Shown piece by piece: positions 1 through 8,191 of a stretch of DNA of 26,629 nt (positions are counted from its first letter, which is position 1; every line of letters starts with the position of its first letter). Source of the stretch: CAZSAA01 sp964604915 (lineage in GTDB: Bacteria > Patescibacteriota > Patescibacteriia > Patescibacteriales > UBA12465); NCBI GenBank assembly GCA_964604915.1, contig CAZSAA010000009.1:1-26629 (forward strand), given 5' to 3'. The notes below the pieces were generated by a model, which was not told the DNA's origin, ran no database searches, and saw nothing but the letters and a program-made list of their open reading frames with translations. Position numbers and translations under genes: made by a program.

Positions 1-36
1 CGCTCTTTCCTATATTTAAGGGATTTATCTAGCCTT

Positions 37-1101
37 TCAATTATTAACCGAATCCCCCACGGTATAGTTAGTGAAGAAGGCGTCGGGAATGTCCTCTACT
101 TTCTTGTTCCAATCTTTGCCGTAATACTTCTCGGCGATGGCTGGCGTTATCATCAGCCTCAATGTCCCGTCATGACTGACGGCGTAGACGCGGGAATCAG
201 TCTGTATCTTTACCAATTTGACTCCCGGACGATAGGTAACGTTGCCACCCAACATTATCTTGCTCATCTGTTCGGGGGCGATCACCTGGACGGTGGAAAA
301 ATCCGCATACCAAGTATTGTAGGTCTGAGTGTTAGGGAAGACGTAGCGTTTGCCGTCGGCGCCGCAGTAATATACCGAGGATACGGACGGGATGCGGATG
401 AGGGAGCCGGAAACACAATATGAGGGGATATTAGGATCCGCTACCAGCCCCTTATCTTCGTTTATCGTCCGGCTGGCGTATTTAGCTTCGTCCACGTCGA
501 AGCCGTAGATTTCCAAGGCGGCATGGAGATAGGGGAAGGGATTGATGGCCGTATCATCAGCCAGCCTTATTTCGAAATGAAGATGGGAAACCGTGGATTC
601 GGCGTTGCCGGAATCTCCGACCCAGGCGATGTGCTGCCCTTGGGTAACCGTTACGCCTTGGCTGATACCGGGGGCATAGGCATATTCCAGGCCGCCTTGG
701 CCGTCATCGGTGCCGGGCGTATCGTTGTTGATGTGGAGATAGTTATATCGATAGCCATCATCGCCGACGATAGATATCAGGTAGCCGTAGCTCGGTTCGG
801 TGGTAGCGGCCGAAACTATCCGGCCGCCTCGGGCCGCTAGTATGGGAGTCAGCTTGGGGGCGATAAGGTCGTTGCCTTCGTGGACGCGGCCGCCGCTGCG
901 TCCGTCCCCGAAATCATCGCTAAAATTCACTACTCCCTGGACCGGGAAGATGATATCCGGCGGTCCGGTTATCTCGATCGCCGGTTCGCTATACCAGCCG
1001 TAGTCGGCAAAGGGTTGGCTGTCATCATACTGGGCAACAACTAAGGAGGGTAGGAGGATGATGGCAACGGCGATGAGCAAGGCATTTATATATTTGTTCA
1101 T
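37..1101 (-). CDS. Exported M23-family peptidase with CPR-type C-terminal domain
   Basis: This is probably a secreted or surface zinc endopeptidase acting on peptidoglycan cross-links. Residues 1-23 form a typical signal peptide ending VVA before QYDD. The M23/LytM domain covers about residues 50-195 and keeps the zinc-site motifs H74-x3-D78 (HEGND) and H173-x-H175 (HLHFE), so it should be active. Residues 228-354 form a separate tail domain with GADGKRYVFPN and DGTLRLM motifs. I have the impression of seeing this tail repeatedly in exported Patescibacteria proteins, where it may serve as a surface-attachment module; that is memory, not a search. The gene points away from the large gene at 1324 and its terminator would lie beyond the window edge. 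A second M23 peptidase at 11157 has a different N-terminal architecture. The family call is firm; the substrate is inferred. Confidence 0.9.
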   Translation of the reverse strand: MNKYINALLIAVAIILLPSLVVAQYDDSQPFADYGWYSEPAIEITGPPDIIFPVQGVVNFSDDFGDGRSGGRVHEGNDLIAPKLTPILAARGGRIVSAATTEPSYGYLISIVGDDGYRYNYLHINNDTPGTDDGQGGLEYAYAPGISQGVTVTQGQHIAWVGDSGNAESTVSHLHFEIRLADDTAINPFPYLHAALEIYGFDVDEAKYASRTINEDKGLVADPNIPSYCVSGSLIRIPSVSSVYYCGADGKRYVFPNTQTYNTWYADFSTVQVIAPEQMSKIMLGGNVTYRPGVKLVKIQTDSRVYAVSHDGTLRLMITPAIAEKYYGKDWNKKVEDIPDAFFTNYTVGDSVNN

Positions 1102-1249
1102 ATGTTCATGGTTATTTGATAATTAACAGCCATCTAATCAGTATACTGGGATTCGGGCGATATGGCCATGGCTGATACATTATTATCCTTGCCAAATCAA
1201 TACAAAAACCGGCATTATCCTGAAAGTTTGAATTTGTAAATCGCGTTTT

Positions 1250-1277
1250 TTGCCATTATCTCAAAAAATGTTACAAT
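1250..1277 (+). promoter_or_regulatory. Sigma-70-type promoter for the 1246-residue protein gene
   Basis: A TTGCCA -35 (1250-1255), a 16-nt spacer and a TACAAT -10 (1272-1277) predict +1 near 1284, about 40 nt before the ATG at 1324. No Shine-Dalgarno sequence is visible before that ATG. The rest of the 222-bp divergent gap (1102-1323) holds no ORF or strong hairpin that I could see. Confidence 0.5.
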
Positions 1278-1323
1278 ATGGTTATTAGTATTCTAAGGCA
1301 ATATTTTCATCATTTCTTATCAT

Positions 1324-4300
1324 ATGAAATTTGAAAGAATAAACACGGGGGACAAAGAAACATATTGGCATAGAATTAATGAAGAGTTTGCTTTAGCGGC
1401 AGAGTATTTTAGTAATTATCTAAAAAAAATCGGGCAAGATAAGAAAGCCGAAGAGATTATCCATGATTGGAGCCAGGAATTGATGGATTGGCGAGCTAAT
1501 ATCGGTGATAAGCCGGTACAAGATATTGAAAAAGATATCGCAGACTTAAAAAGCTTGTTAACCGCTAAAGCCGAGAATGACTTATTGAGCGAGTATGCGA
1601 CCGCGGATAGCTGTTATTATGACCACCTATTGCTATTAAGCCTGGGCACCTCCGAACTTCATAAGAATCCCGAGATACAATACAAAAAAGATGAGGAGGT
1701 CGATAAGGAAGATATTTTGGATGTGGCCGTTAACGAGGGCAGGAAAGAGTCTTTTTATAAAGAGGCGATAAAATATCTATCGAATTCTCATGAATATAAC
1801 AGAAATGAAAGTAGTACTAAATATAATTTAGAGACAAGGGAGTTGGATGCGGATGCCCTTGTCGTTTTAAATAAGTTATCAGTTCTCGATAGTTTTTATA
1901 GGGATCGTGCTTATTATAACTTCAAAACCTTGCCGTCGTTCGTGGCGGATAAGATGATAGAAAACAAGCAACAGAATGATTTGTACTATTCCGCTATTTT
2001 CCCCAAATTTGAGTCCTTTAGTAACTTGGTGGCTAAAGATCTATTTAATAATGGGGTAGATGATGTGGTGGCGAAATTTTTACACCATTTTGATCGTTTT
2101 CCCGAAACTAATCCGCTTTGGGCTTTGGATAAAATTTTAAAGTGCAGACGTCATAGTTCAAGTAACGAAAATTTGATGTTGGAGTTTATTAATAAATACA
2201 TCAAATCTCCATCGGAATTGAAAGAAGCCTATCAACTGATCCTTCGTTATGGCATAAAAATCGAAGATGAGAAAATCAGTCATAGCCTATCAGCGGAAGA
2301 TAAACAAGAATATCAGAAGGTGAGAGATGAATTTGTTTCTGATATAACTTTAGTTTTAGGCGATAATAATGACAATTATAGCCATGAGTATATTAAAGAT
2401 TCAGAAAAATTTTATGAAATGGCCGAAGACGGTTATGGACCCCTTCTTTTGCAGCGAACCACAAACTATTCCGTTGACTTTGATACAAAGCTATTAATTG
2501 AGAAATTAAAGAGAAATAGGCAAAGTTATTATATTTTAAGGAGATTTGACTTTCGGCCAGAAATTTCCCCTGACACTTTCGAAGACATCATAAATGAAGG
2601 TGATATGGATGTCTTGGCGGCCTATATAAGTAGGGTATATGACATTGGCGAAGAAGCTATCATCAAGTTATGGGAAAACGGTTATCAGCAAGCGGTAAAA
2701 ACATATATAAGAAAATCTTCTGATTTATCTGATAAAATCTTACAATTATTAATTGATTCGGGTGAAGATAGTGTTATTTTATCAAATCTTGATAACTTTA
2801 AGCCAAGTACCGAAACCTTAAAGGGATTGATCGATAACTTTGGAGAAAGATTAGCTGATGGTGATATTAATTTAAAATATTTCGAACATTGTGGCCTTCT
2901 TGATTATTTGTTGGAAAAAGTTAACGACGCCGAATCTCTAGACAAATTAACCAGCAAGGGCTTTCTTAACCTAACAGTTGAGGATAAAAATAAGTTTGTT
3001 GCAGCGATAAGCAAGGCCGGTTCTCTCGATAATTTTCTGGTCTATGCTATTAAGAATGATTGTTTGTCAGGCTTAGATTTCCAGATTACTGGCGATAAAC
3101 TTGACCAGTTCATTGAAAATAATATAGGCGAGAAGGTTACTTCCTTTTTTTCAATCATTGCCGGTATTAAAAATAAGCCGGGAGATTCCTTCTATATTAA
3201 GAATATAGGCTTATTTACAAAAGAGGAAAATCAAAACTTAACCTCCTTCTTTATAACTCTATCTAATGAAAGAGTCCTATCCCGTAGCCAGGAAGATTTA
3301 GGCCTAAGTTTTGCGCCTAACAAGGGCTTAGCTAATAAATTAATCGAGGCGGGGAAGATTAACTTGCTAGTTGATAATTTGATAAAATTCAAAGGATTAA
3401 ATCAAGAAATAGCCTTAAAATTAATCGAAGCAAAAAAGCCGTCATCATTAATAGATAATATTGAAAGATTCGATGATCTCAGCCGCGACTTCGGTTATGA
3501 ATTGATCTCCTTGTCTCGAGATTTCCTTCAGATCGTAAAAGTCAATGAATACTTCAATCCGCCACTAGACAAGCTGGTTGCTAAAACCTCAGAAATATTT
3601 GGGGCTTTCGCTAACGTTGATAATTATAATATCATCAAAGGGGTTAATGGTAATGACCGAGAAACCATAAAGAAATTAAGGTTGAAAAAGGGCGGCAATG
3701 ACGGTTTGAGGGAGCTCTGGGAAAGATTTGCGAAATTTAAGCAACAAATAATTGCGGAAAACTTCAATCCGGAAGTTTTATTACAAGAAGATAATAGCTC
3801 CTTGTATCTGTCATATTTCCAGTCGTATGTCCGGCTAAAAGAGGCTAAGTGGGGGAATAGTGATGATAAGAATTTTAAGAATATAATAAATAACCACCTT
3901 GGTTATAAAAATAAGGGAGAACTAAAGGAGCTTAATCGTAATTTTACGCCAAGCCAGGAGTTATTAGTCGCTACATCCGATATCGAGGCTAGGGAAGACC
4001 ATCGATTCAATGAACATTTTTTAAATAGATTTTCTGTATTGGTCAATTCCATCAAGAATGCTAAGAATTTATATCAAGAAAAATTTCCTCTTAGTAAATT
4101 ATTAGAAAATATAGAAGAAAAGAAGTTGAAGCTAATCGAAGGATTGAGAGAGAAGCTCGACGATATGCCCAATCCTCGGGCTAAGGAAGGTGTCAGCCAG
4201 AAGATAAGTTCGCTTGAATCGGTTAATGTAAGGGATATAAAAGGATTCCAAGATAACTTTTCTATTCTAGCGAGAAATAACGAATTTAACGAATTATTAA

Positions 4301-5064
4301 GGCGGGTAACGTTTTTAATAAGTTTTTCTAAAAATAAGCAAAGCCTAGATTTTGATCTAGAGGATATCGATTTAGGCAAGCCGAAACTTAATGACATATC
4401 TTGGGTCCTAGATTTTGTTGATCACATTACTAATCAAGAGACGATGTCAAAATATTTTCCTGACAAGAAGGCTAAAAAGATGTTTGACGAGATAATATCG
4501 GCTAAGGCTATCAGTGACGAAATGGCTTTATTGCAAAACATGGGCGGCCAAGCCAAAGATGTCTCTAAAATCCAATTAATTCCGACCAGAGGATTATTGA
4601 CTGAATTTTCTGGCCATATCGCTGATGCTTGTTGGGCCTCAAAGTACAATAGTATCCTAAAAGAATTTCCCAATTTTACTTCCGTTATCATCAGGCAAAA
4701 TCCGGAAACAAAGCACGAAAGATTGGCCGGAGCCTTTATGCTGATTGAAACCGAGTCCAAAAATGGAGAGCGGCTACTAGTTATCAGAGGCCTTAATCCG
4801 ATAGAAAATCTGATTAATTCATTGTCAGTCAAAGATTTCTATAAGAAAACTACCGAATATTTAAAGGATTTAGCCGAGAAAGATAATCGTAAGCTAGCTA
4901 TCGTCATCGATGATCATTCGGGCGGCTCGAGTACTAATAGGCCTGCGCTTTTTGCTTATTTACAGAAGTTATCAAAAAAATTAGAAGCAATCGATTTAAA
5001 GTCGGAAGATGACACTACATTTAACAATTATAATATCGTTAGGCAGACTTATTTAGTGGAGTAG
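1324..5064 (+). CDS. Very large helical-repeat protein of unknown function
   Basis: This 1246-residue protein is not assigned to a family. It has no signal peptide and no clear membrane segment, so it is probably cytoplasmic. Most of it is charged and predicted helical, with irregular leucine-rich repeats. The clearest units lie around residues 668-730, where LANKLIEAG and IALKLIEAK each precede a DNL/DNI-(I/E)-(K/R)F stretch of about 25-30 residues. The C-terminus (about 1084-1246) looks like a separate globular domain with GHIADACW, a hydrophobic strand LLVIRGLNP, a helix, and IDDHSGGSSTNRP. The Cys and His there could be catalytic, or the strand-helix pattern could be acetyltransferase-like; neither is established. 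The gene is clearly richer in A+T than its neighbours. The reading frame is intact over 3.7 kb and has its own promoter. No terminator was found after it. Confidence 0.75.
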   Translation: MKFERINTGDKETYWHRINEEFALAAEYFSNYLKKIGQDKKAEEIIHDWSQELMDWRANIGDKPVQDIEKDIADLKSLLTAKAENDLLSEYATADSCYYDHLLLLSLGTSELHKNPEIQYKKDEEVDKEDILDVAVNEGRKESFYKEAIKYLSNSHEYNRNESSTKYNLETRELDADALVVLNKLSVLDSFYRDRAYYNFKTLPSFVADKMIENKQQNDLYYSAIFPKFESFSNLVAKDLFNNGVDDVVAKFLHHFDRFPETNPLWALDKILKCRRHSSSNENLMLEFINKYIKSPSELKEAYQLILRYGIKIEDEKISHSLSAEDKQEYQKVRDEFVSDITLVLGDNNDNYSHEYIKDSEKFYEMAEDGYGPLLLQRTTNYSVDFDTKLLIEKLKRNRQSYYILRRFDFRPEISPDTFEDIINEGDMDVLAAYISRVYDIGEEAIIKLWENGYQQAVKTYIRKSSDLSDKILQLLIDSGEDSVILSNLDNFKPSTETLKGLIDNFGERLADGDINLKYFEHCGLLDYLLEKVNDAESLDKLTSKGFLNLTVEDKNKFVAAISKAGSLDNFLVYAIKNDCLSGLDFQITGDKLDQFIENNIGEKVTSFFSIIAGIKNKPGDSFYIKNIGLFTKEENQNLTSFFITLSNERVLSRSQEDLGLSFAPNKGLANKLIEAGKINLLVDNLIKFKGLNQEIALKLIEAKKPSSLIDNIERFDDLSRDFGYELISLSRDFLQIVKVNEYFNPPLDKLVAKTSEIFGAFANVDNYNIIKGVNGNDRETIKKLRLKKGGNDGLRELWERFAKFKQQIIAENFNPEVLLQEDNSSLYLSYFQSYVRLKEAKWGNSDDKNFKNIINNHLGYKNKGELKELNRNFTPSQELLVATSDIEAREDHRFNEHFLNRFSVLVNSIKNAKNLYQEKFPLSKLLENIEEKKLKLIEGLREKLDDMPNPRAKEGVSQKISSLESVNVRDIKGFQDNFSILARNNEFNELLRRVTFLISFSKNKQSLDFDLEDIDLGKPKLNDISWVLDFVDHITNQETMSKYFPDKKAKKMFDEIISAKAISDEMALLQNMGGQAKDVSKIQLIPTRGLLTEFSGHIADACWASKYNSILKEFPNFTSVIIRQNPETKHERLAGAFMLIETESKNGERLLVIRGLNPIENLINSLSVKDFYKKTTEYLKDLAEKDNRKLAIVIDDHSGGSSTNRPALFAYLQKLSKKLEAIDLKSEDDTTFNNYNIVRQTYLVE

Positions 5065-5187
5065 CCTCATCGCCTCAATCTTAACGTAATCCACGATCCT
5101 TTCGAATCTTATGGCTAAGTTAACACCTGGGTGGTAATTTTTTTTGGCACCCCATAATATTGCACCTCGGGGTGGAATTCAGTCGCA

Positions 5188-5216
5188 TTGACGGTCGATG
5201 ATGGTTATGGTATGTT
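5188..5216 (+). promoter_or_regulatory. Promoter for the HD phosphohydrolase gene
   Basis: TTGACG (5188-5193), a 17-nt spacer and TATGTT (5211-5216) predict +1 near 5223, giving a leader of about 16 nt before the ATG at 5239. The leader has no recognisable Shine-Dalgarno sequence. Confidence 0.5.
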
Positions 5217-5238
5217 TTCTAATCTTTAATGGATATTT

Positions 5239-5904
5239 ATGGAACCTTTAAAAAAACAAAATATGAAAGACAATATTAGATATTGTGGCAAAGATCATTG
5301 GCTCGCCCTCTGGCATCGACTGGGTACCTTTCCAGACGGCCAGATTATCGCCGCCTATTCCGATATCCTGATCCAATATTCCCAGCCGCATCGGAAATAT
5401 CATAACCTTGAGCATATAAGTCACTGCTTGGCAGAATTCCAAGCCGTCAGGCATTTAGCTCTGGATATTGACGCCTTGGAACTGGCTATCTGGTATCACG
5501 ATGCCATCTATGAGATTGGCGCTTCTGACAATGAAGAACGGAGCGCTATCTTAGCGCAGGTGGTAATGAATAGCTTCGATTTGCCGACTGGCTTGATCGA
5601 TAAAGTGAAGGCTATCATAATCGCCACTAAGCACGAAAAAGTCCCTGATGATCATGATGCTAAACTGATGTTAGATATTGATATCTCTAACCTCGGGCAG
5701 GCGGACAAGTTCAAGGAAAGTAATAGGCTGGTCAGGGAAGAATACTCCTCGGTGCCAGCCAACCTATTCGCCAATGGTCGATCGAATATCCTTCAGTCCT
5801 TCTTGGATAGGCCGAGCATCTATTTGACGGAGTTTTTCCAGCAAAAGTATGAGGATAGCGCAAGGAAGAATATTGAGTCTGCGATAAAAGCCCTGAACGA
5901 ATAG
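5239..5904 (+). CDS. HD-superfamily predicted metal-dependent phosphohydrolase
   Basis: This is a cytoplasmic HD-domain protein of 221 residues, close to the usual length of the COG4339-type family of predicted metal-dependent phosphohydrolases. Metal ligands are visible: H55 and H59 in KYHNLEH, the H87-D88 doublet in IWYHDAIY, and the acidic segment LDIDIS (D146, D148). The ERSAILA helix after the HD doublet is also typical of the family. The substrate is unknown. I kept the first ATG (5239) because it follows the promoter closely; ATG 5263 (MKDNIRY) is a possible alternative. It is monocistronic, with a terminator that overlaps its own stop codon. It is not related closely to the other HD protein at 9170. 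Confidence 0.85.
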   Translation: MEPLKKQNMKDNIRYCGKDHWLALWHRLGTFPDGQIIAAYSDILIQYSQPHRKYHNLEHISHCLAEFQAVRHLALDIDALELAIWYHDAIYEIGASDNEERSAILAQVVMNSFDLPTGLIDKVKAIIIATKHEKVPDDHDAKLMLDIDISNLGQADKFKESNRLVREEYSSVPANLFANGRSNILQSFLDRPSIYLTEFFQQKYEDSARKNIESAIKALNE

Positions 5905-5917
5905 TTCAGGGTTTTTT
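5891..5917 (+). terminator. Intrinsic terminator with the HD gene stop codon in its loop
   Basis: An 8-bp perfect stem (CCCTGAAC with GTTCAGGG, 5891-5911) has a 5-nt loop and is followed by six T. The TAG stop (5902-5904) starts in the loop. A TATAAT (5921-5926) follows 3 nt after the T run and may be the -10 of the next gene. Confidence 0.85.
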
Positions 5918-5998
5918 AGGTATAATAGCAAATTTGCGTTTTGATTATTGCTAAACGAAAGAGAATCCTCGTAAAGATATTTGCGGTTGCTGGCCCGT

Positions 5999-6754
5999 AT
6001 GATGAGTGATATAATATTTATCAATGGAACTTTTTTAGCATCAAGAAATGATTTATCAAAATTAATTAGTAGATTTAAGCCAAGATGTATGCGCCTGTCA
6101 GATTTTCAAAAAGAAGCGAAAAGATTATCCTTGAATATCGATCCAAGATTTGGCCGCATCCTATCTTTGGTTGATTTTGGAAATGTTGATTATTGGTATG
6201 AAAAAGATCGTCGTGATAGCGGTAATAATGAGCTTGAACCTGGCCAAAAATTGAATGTAGACATTGGGCAGTTATTTGATTTTTGTAATATTTTTTCAAG
6301 GCAATCGAAGTTTTATTATGGGGTTGATCAAAAAAGGCCTAAATCAATCCATATTATAAAATTAGCTCGAGATAATTTTGGAAAAACTAACGCCGTGACC
6401 AAGCACATCCAATATATCAAGCATTATCTAAGCGAGCTAGAAGAACACGTTAATACTCGGTCAATAACCTATGATGCTCAGGGAAAATACGTTCAAATAC
6501 CAAAATGTAACTTTGATGTCGAAATTTGCATCGATGCTATCAGGCTGGTAAATAAATATGATACCCTATGCTTATTTTCTAGTGACGCTGATTTCATTGG
6601 TCTTTTTAGATATTTGAAAAGCATTGGTAAGAAGTTAATTTTAATCAAAGGTGGCTATGCCCAAACCCAGTTTGTCCAACAATCTGATTTAGTCATTAAT
6701 GCCCAGGACATAAAAGCCGATTTAACCATTATAAAGCAAAAATCTCGCCGATAA
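5999..6754 (+). CDS. NYN-domain (PIN-like) protein, LabA/DUF88 type
   Basis: This is a predicted single-strand ribonuclease or RNA-processing protein of the NYN group of PIN-fold nucleases. The acidic core is visible, numbering from the ATG at 5999: the first strand SLVDFGNVDYW with D59 and N62, then KCNFDVEICIDAIRLV in the middle, then LCLFSSDADFIGLFRYLKSIGKKLILI, the late S-D-x-D strand-helix of the family. About 55 residues precede the NYN core and have no recognised domain. The frame is open from a TTG at 5981, but ATG 5999 or 6002 is more plausible; no Shine-Dalgarno distinguishes them. The gene is A+T-rich. Its stop codon lies in the loop of a hairpin that ends a minus-strand RNA, so the two transcripts meet tail to tail. 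RNA cleavage is known for the family; the target here is unknown. Confidence 0.8.
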   Translation: MMSDIIFINGTFLASRNDLSKLISRFKPRCMRLSDFQKEAKRLSLNIDPRFGRILSLVDFGNVDYWYEKDRRDSGNNELEPGQKLNVDIGQLFDFCNIFSRQSKFYYGVDQKRPKSIHIIKLARDNFGKTNAVTKHIQYIKHYLSELEEHVNTRSITYDAQGKYVQIPKCNFDVEICIDAIRLVNKYDTLCLFSSDADFIGLFRYLKSIGKKLILIKGGYAQTQFVQQSDLVINAQDIKADLTIIKQKSRR

Positions 6755-6761
6755 GGCGAGA
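6738..6761 (-). terminator. Intrinsic terminator of the minus-strand small RNA
   Basis: A 7-bp perfect stem (TCTCGCC with GGCGAGA, 6743-6761) has a 5-nt loop. On the minus strand it is followed by five U (6738-6742). On the plus strand there is no T run after the stem, so the orientation is minus. The TAA stop of the NYN gene (6752-6754) sits in the loop. Confidence 0.8.
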
Positions 6762-6808
6762 CTTGCGGATCTCGGACCCGTATCCACGGGCAGGGCAATT
6801 TTCACTGC
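6738..6808 (-). ncRNA. Putative ~71-nt small RNA, no known family recognised
   Basis: A consensus promoter on the minus strand (6815-6843) predicts +1 at about 6808. A strong intrinsic terminator ends transcription at about 6738. No ORF of useful length lies between. The RNA can form a 5-bp hairpin (CCCGT with ACGGG, + coordinates 6777-6781 and 6786-6790). Alternatively a 6-bp stem pairs 6782-6787 with 6765-6770, enclosing a loop that contains TCCGAGA, which resembles a tRNA T-loop. The two folds are mutually exclusive, which is what a switching or partner-binding RNA would show. It does not look like 6S, SRP, tmRNA or RNase P RNA. Its 3' end overlaps the NYN gene antisense by about 17 nt. 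Confidence 0.6.
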
Positions 6809-6814
6809 ATTATT

Positions 6815-6843
6815 ATTATATAGCATAATTTAAAGATGGTCAA
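6815..6843 (-). promoter_or_regulatory. Consensus sigma-70 promoter facing left
   Basis: Read on the minus strand: TTGACC (6843-6838), exactly 17 nt, then TATAAT (6820-6815). It is one of the strongest promoters in the window and has no protein gene downstream, which is the main argument for the small RNA. Confidence 0.75.
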
Positions 6844-6942
6844 CATAGGTAATTTATTACTAAACAATCCGTCGGGGTTTTGTCCCGGGGTAGTTTACAT
6901 CTGAAAATATCCATAAAGTGGCGTGTTCCCGCCATTTTGTTG

Positions 6943-6948
6943 TATAAT
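6943..6948 (+). promoter_or_regulatory. TATAAT -10 for the TrmH methyltransferase gene
   Basis: This perfect TATAAT is preceded by TTG and lies just after a small hairpin and T-rich stretch (TGGCG with CGCCA at 6919-6935, then TTTTG). No good -35 is present at 16-18 nt. Predicted +1 is near 6955. A leader hairpin (GTTAG with CTAAC) and a 7-codon ORF starting at 6957 follow. Confidence 0.4.
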
Positions 6949-7012
6949 TAATTAGTATGGCTAAGTTAGCGCTAATCTAACGACTTATATGCGATCTTAG
7001 TCTAAGAAAACT

Positions 7013-7825
7013 ATGAAAATTATAAGGATAAACAAAGAAAATGCCCAGTTTCAGCTCATAAACGCTCTAAAGACTAATCGGGAGAAACGAAACAAAGAGG
7101 GGTTCTTGTTCGAAGGAGTCAGGAATATCAATAATGCCATTAAATATCAATGGAAAATCAAAGCTTTTTTGTATTCTTCAGAAAAAGGCCTATCGAATTG
7201 GGCTAGAGATATCCTGAGTAGCTCCCAAGCTGAAACCCACTACGATTTTTCCGAGGCGCTCCTAGCAAAACTTAGCGATAAGGAAGAAACTTCGGAATTG
7301 CTCGCTTTAGCCCAAATTCCTAAAGACGACTTGAATGATATCAAAGTAAGTGACAATCTGTTGGTAGTCGTCTTTGACCGGCCGTCCAGCCCTGGCAATC
7401 TGGGCACCCTGATCCGTTCTTGTGATTCCTTCGGAGTCGACGGATTGATAATTACTGGTCATGCCGTTGATGCTTATGATCCGGAAACTGTGAGTGCTAC
7501 TACCGGATCGTTATTTTCCCTCCCGATCGTCCGCTTACCTTCGCAGAAGGAATTAGAGCCTTGGATCAATAGTATACGCAAAAGGTATGCCAGCCTGCAG
7601 ATCGTCGGTACGGATGAAAAGGGCGATAACACCATCTATGAACATGATTTCAATCAGCCGACGGTACTTTTAGTAGGAAATGAAAAATGGGGCCTCTCCG
7701 TTGGATATCGGGAATTAATGGATGCCATGATCCGCATTCCGATGGGCGGCTCGGCCAGTTCGCTTAACGTGGCGGTAGCAACATCCATTGTCATCTCTGA
7801 GGCCAAACGGCAAAGAGAGAGGTAA
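7013..7825 (+). CDS. TrmH/SpoU-family RNA 2'-O-methyltransferase
   Basis: This is a SAM-dependent ribose methyltransferase acting on rRNA or tRNA. The N-terminal substrate-binding domain (about residues 15-95) has the usual NREKRNKEGFLFEG start. The C-terminal SPOUT catalytic domain (about 118-268) shows all three motifs: DRPSSPGNLGTLIRSCDSFG, LLVGNEKWGLS, and IPMGGSASSLNVAVATSI. These form the trefoil knot that binds SAM and dimerises. The 270-residue length matches two-domain RlmB/TsnR-like proteins. It shares a TAATG junction with the next gene, so the two are probably translationally coupled. A second TrmH-type protein at 22913 lacks the N-terminal domain. The modified nucleotide cannot be read from sequence. 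Confidence 0.92.
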   Translation: MKIIRINKENAQFQLINALKTNREKRNKEGFLFEGVRNINNAIKYQWKIKAFLYSSEKGLSNWARDILSSSQAETHYDFSEALLAKLSDKEETSELLALAQIPKDDLNDIKVSDNLLVVVFDRPSSPGNLGTLIRSCDSFGVDGLIITGHAVDAYDPETVSATTGSLFSLPIVRLPSQKELEPWINSIRKRYASLQIVGTDEKGDNTIYEHDFNQPTVLLVGNEKWGLSVGYRELMDAMIRIPMGGSASSLNVAVATSIVISEAKRQRER

Positions 7826-8178
7826 TGAGCTTAATTTTTATTCTTATTATGGATAGGTTGAAAAATGATAAATATAAGAAGCATCGGGGAGGCTATTCGC
7901 GTCTGCTAGAGGTTAGCTGTGAAGGTTGTGGCGCGTTCCTAGCATTTTATCAGAAGGATGGCCCAGGAATATTGAAGCGGATGTATCTGGATAGGATATA
8001 TAAGTCAAAAGATTACAGTGATCTGATGAACGAATCCTTCAATCGACTGCCTCAGTTTATCTGCCATAAGTGCGGTCGTCTTTTGGGCGTACCGATAGTC
8101 TATGAAAAAGAGAAACGTTTTGCCTTTCGCTTGTTCCAGGGGTCGGTCGTTAAGAAGATTGTCAAGTCGGATTATTAA
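7825..8178 (+). CDS. Small zinc-ribbon protein of unknown function
   Basis: This 117-residue protein has two CxxC knuckles (C32/C35 in CEGCG and C80/C83 in CHKCG) separated by about 45 residues, which should bind one zinc ion. The C-terminal segment is basic (RFAFRLFQGSVVKKIVK), suggesting nucleic-acid or ribosome contact, but this is inference. The ATG overlaps the TAA of the TrmH gene by one base, and a purine-rich GAGAGG stretch lies immediately before it, supporting this start; ATG 7849 (MDRLKND) is an alternative. Coupling to an RNA methyltransferase fits a role in RNA metabolism. MscL begins 13 nt after its stop. Confidence 0.75.
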   Translation: MSLIFILIMDRLKNDKYKKHRGGYSRLLEVSCEGCGAFLAFYQKDGPGILKRMYLDRIYKSKDYSDLMNESFNRLPQFICHKCGRLLGVPIVYEKEKRFAFRLFQGSVVKKIVKSDY

Positions 8179-8191
8179 GTAACTTAAACAT

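Noticed and set aside
172..1003. Plus-strand ORFs across the first M23 gene
   Set aside because: They are shadows of the minus-strand gene, with no family similarity and no upstream signals.
1135..1146. TAATCAGTATA shared with the right arm of the hairpin at 12474-12526
   Set aside because: An 11-mer match in A+T-rich intergenic DNA is compatible with chance and the sites have no common context.
5154..5176. CACCCC/GGGGTG inverted repeat after the large gene as a terminator
   Set aside because: The T run precedes the hairpin on the plus strand and the loop is long; on the minus strand an A run would follow. Neither direction fits an intrinsic terminator.
6743..6761. The TCTCGCC/GGCGAGA hairpin as plus-strand terminator of the NYN gene
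   Set aside because: No T run follows it on the plus strand; the A run before the stem makes it a minus-strand terminator.
6765..6790. T-loop-like TCCGAGA sequence as part of a tRNA
   Set aside because: No acceptor, D or anticodon arms can be built around it and the unit is only about 71 nt including a terminator.
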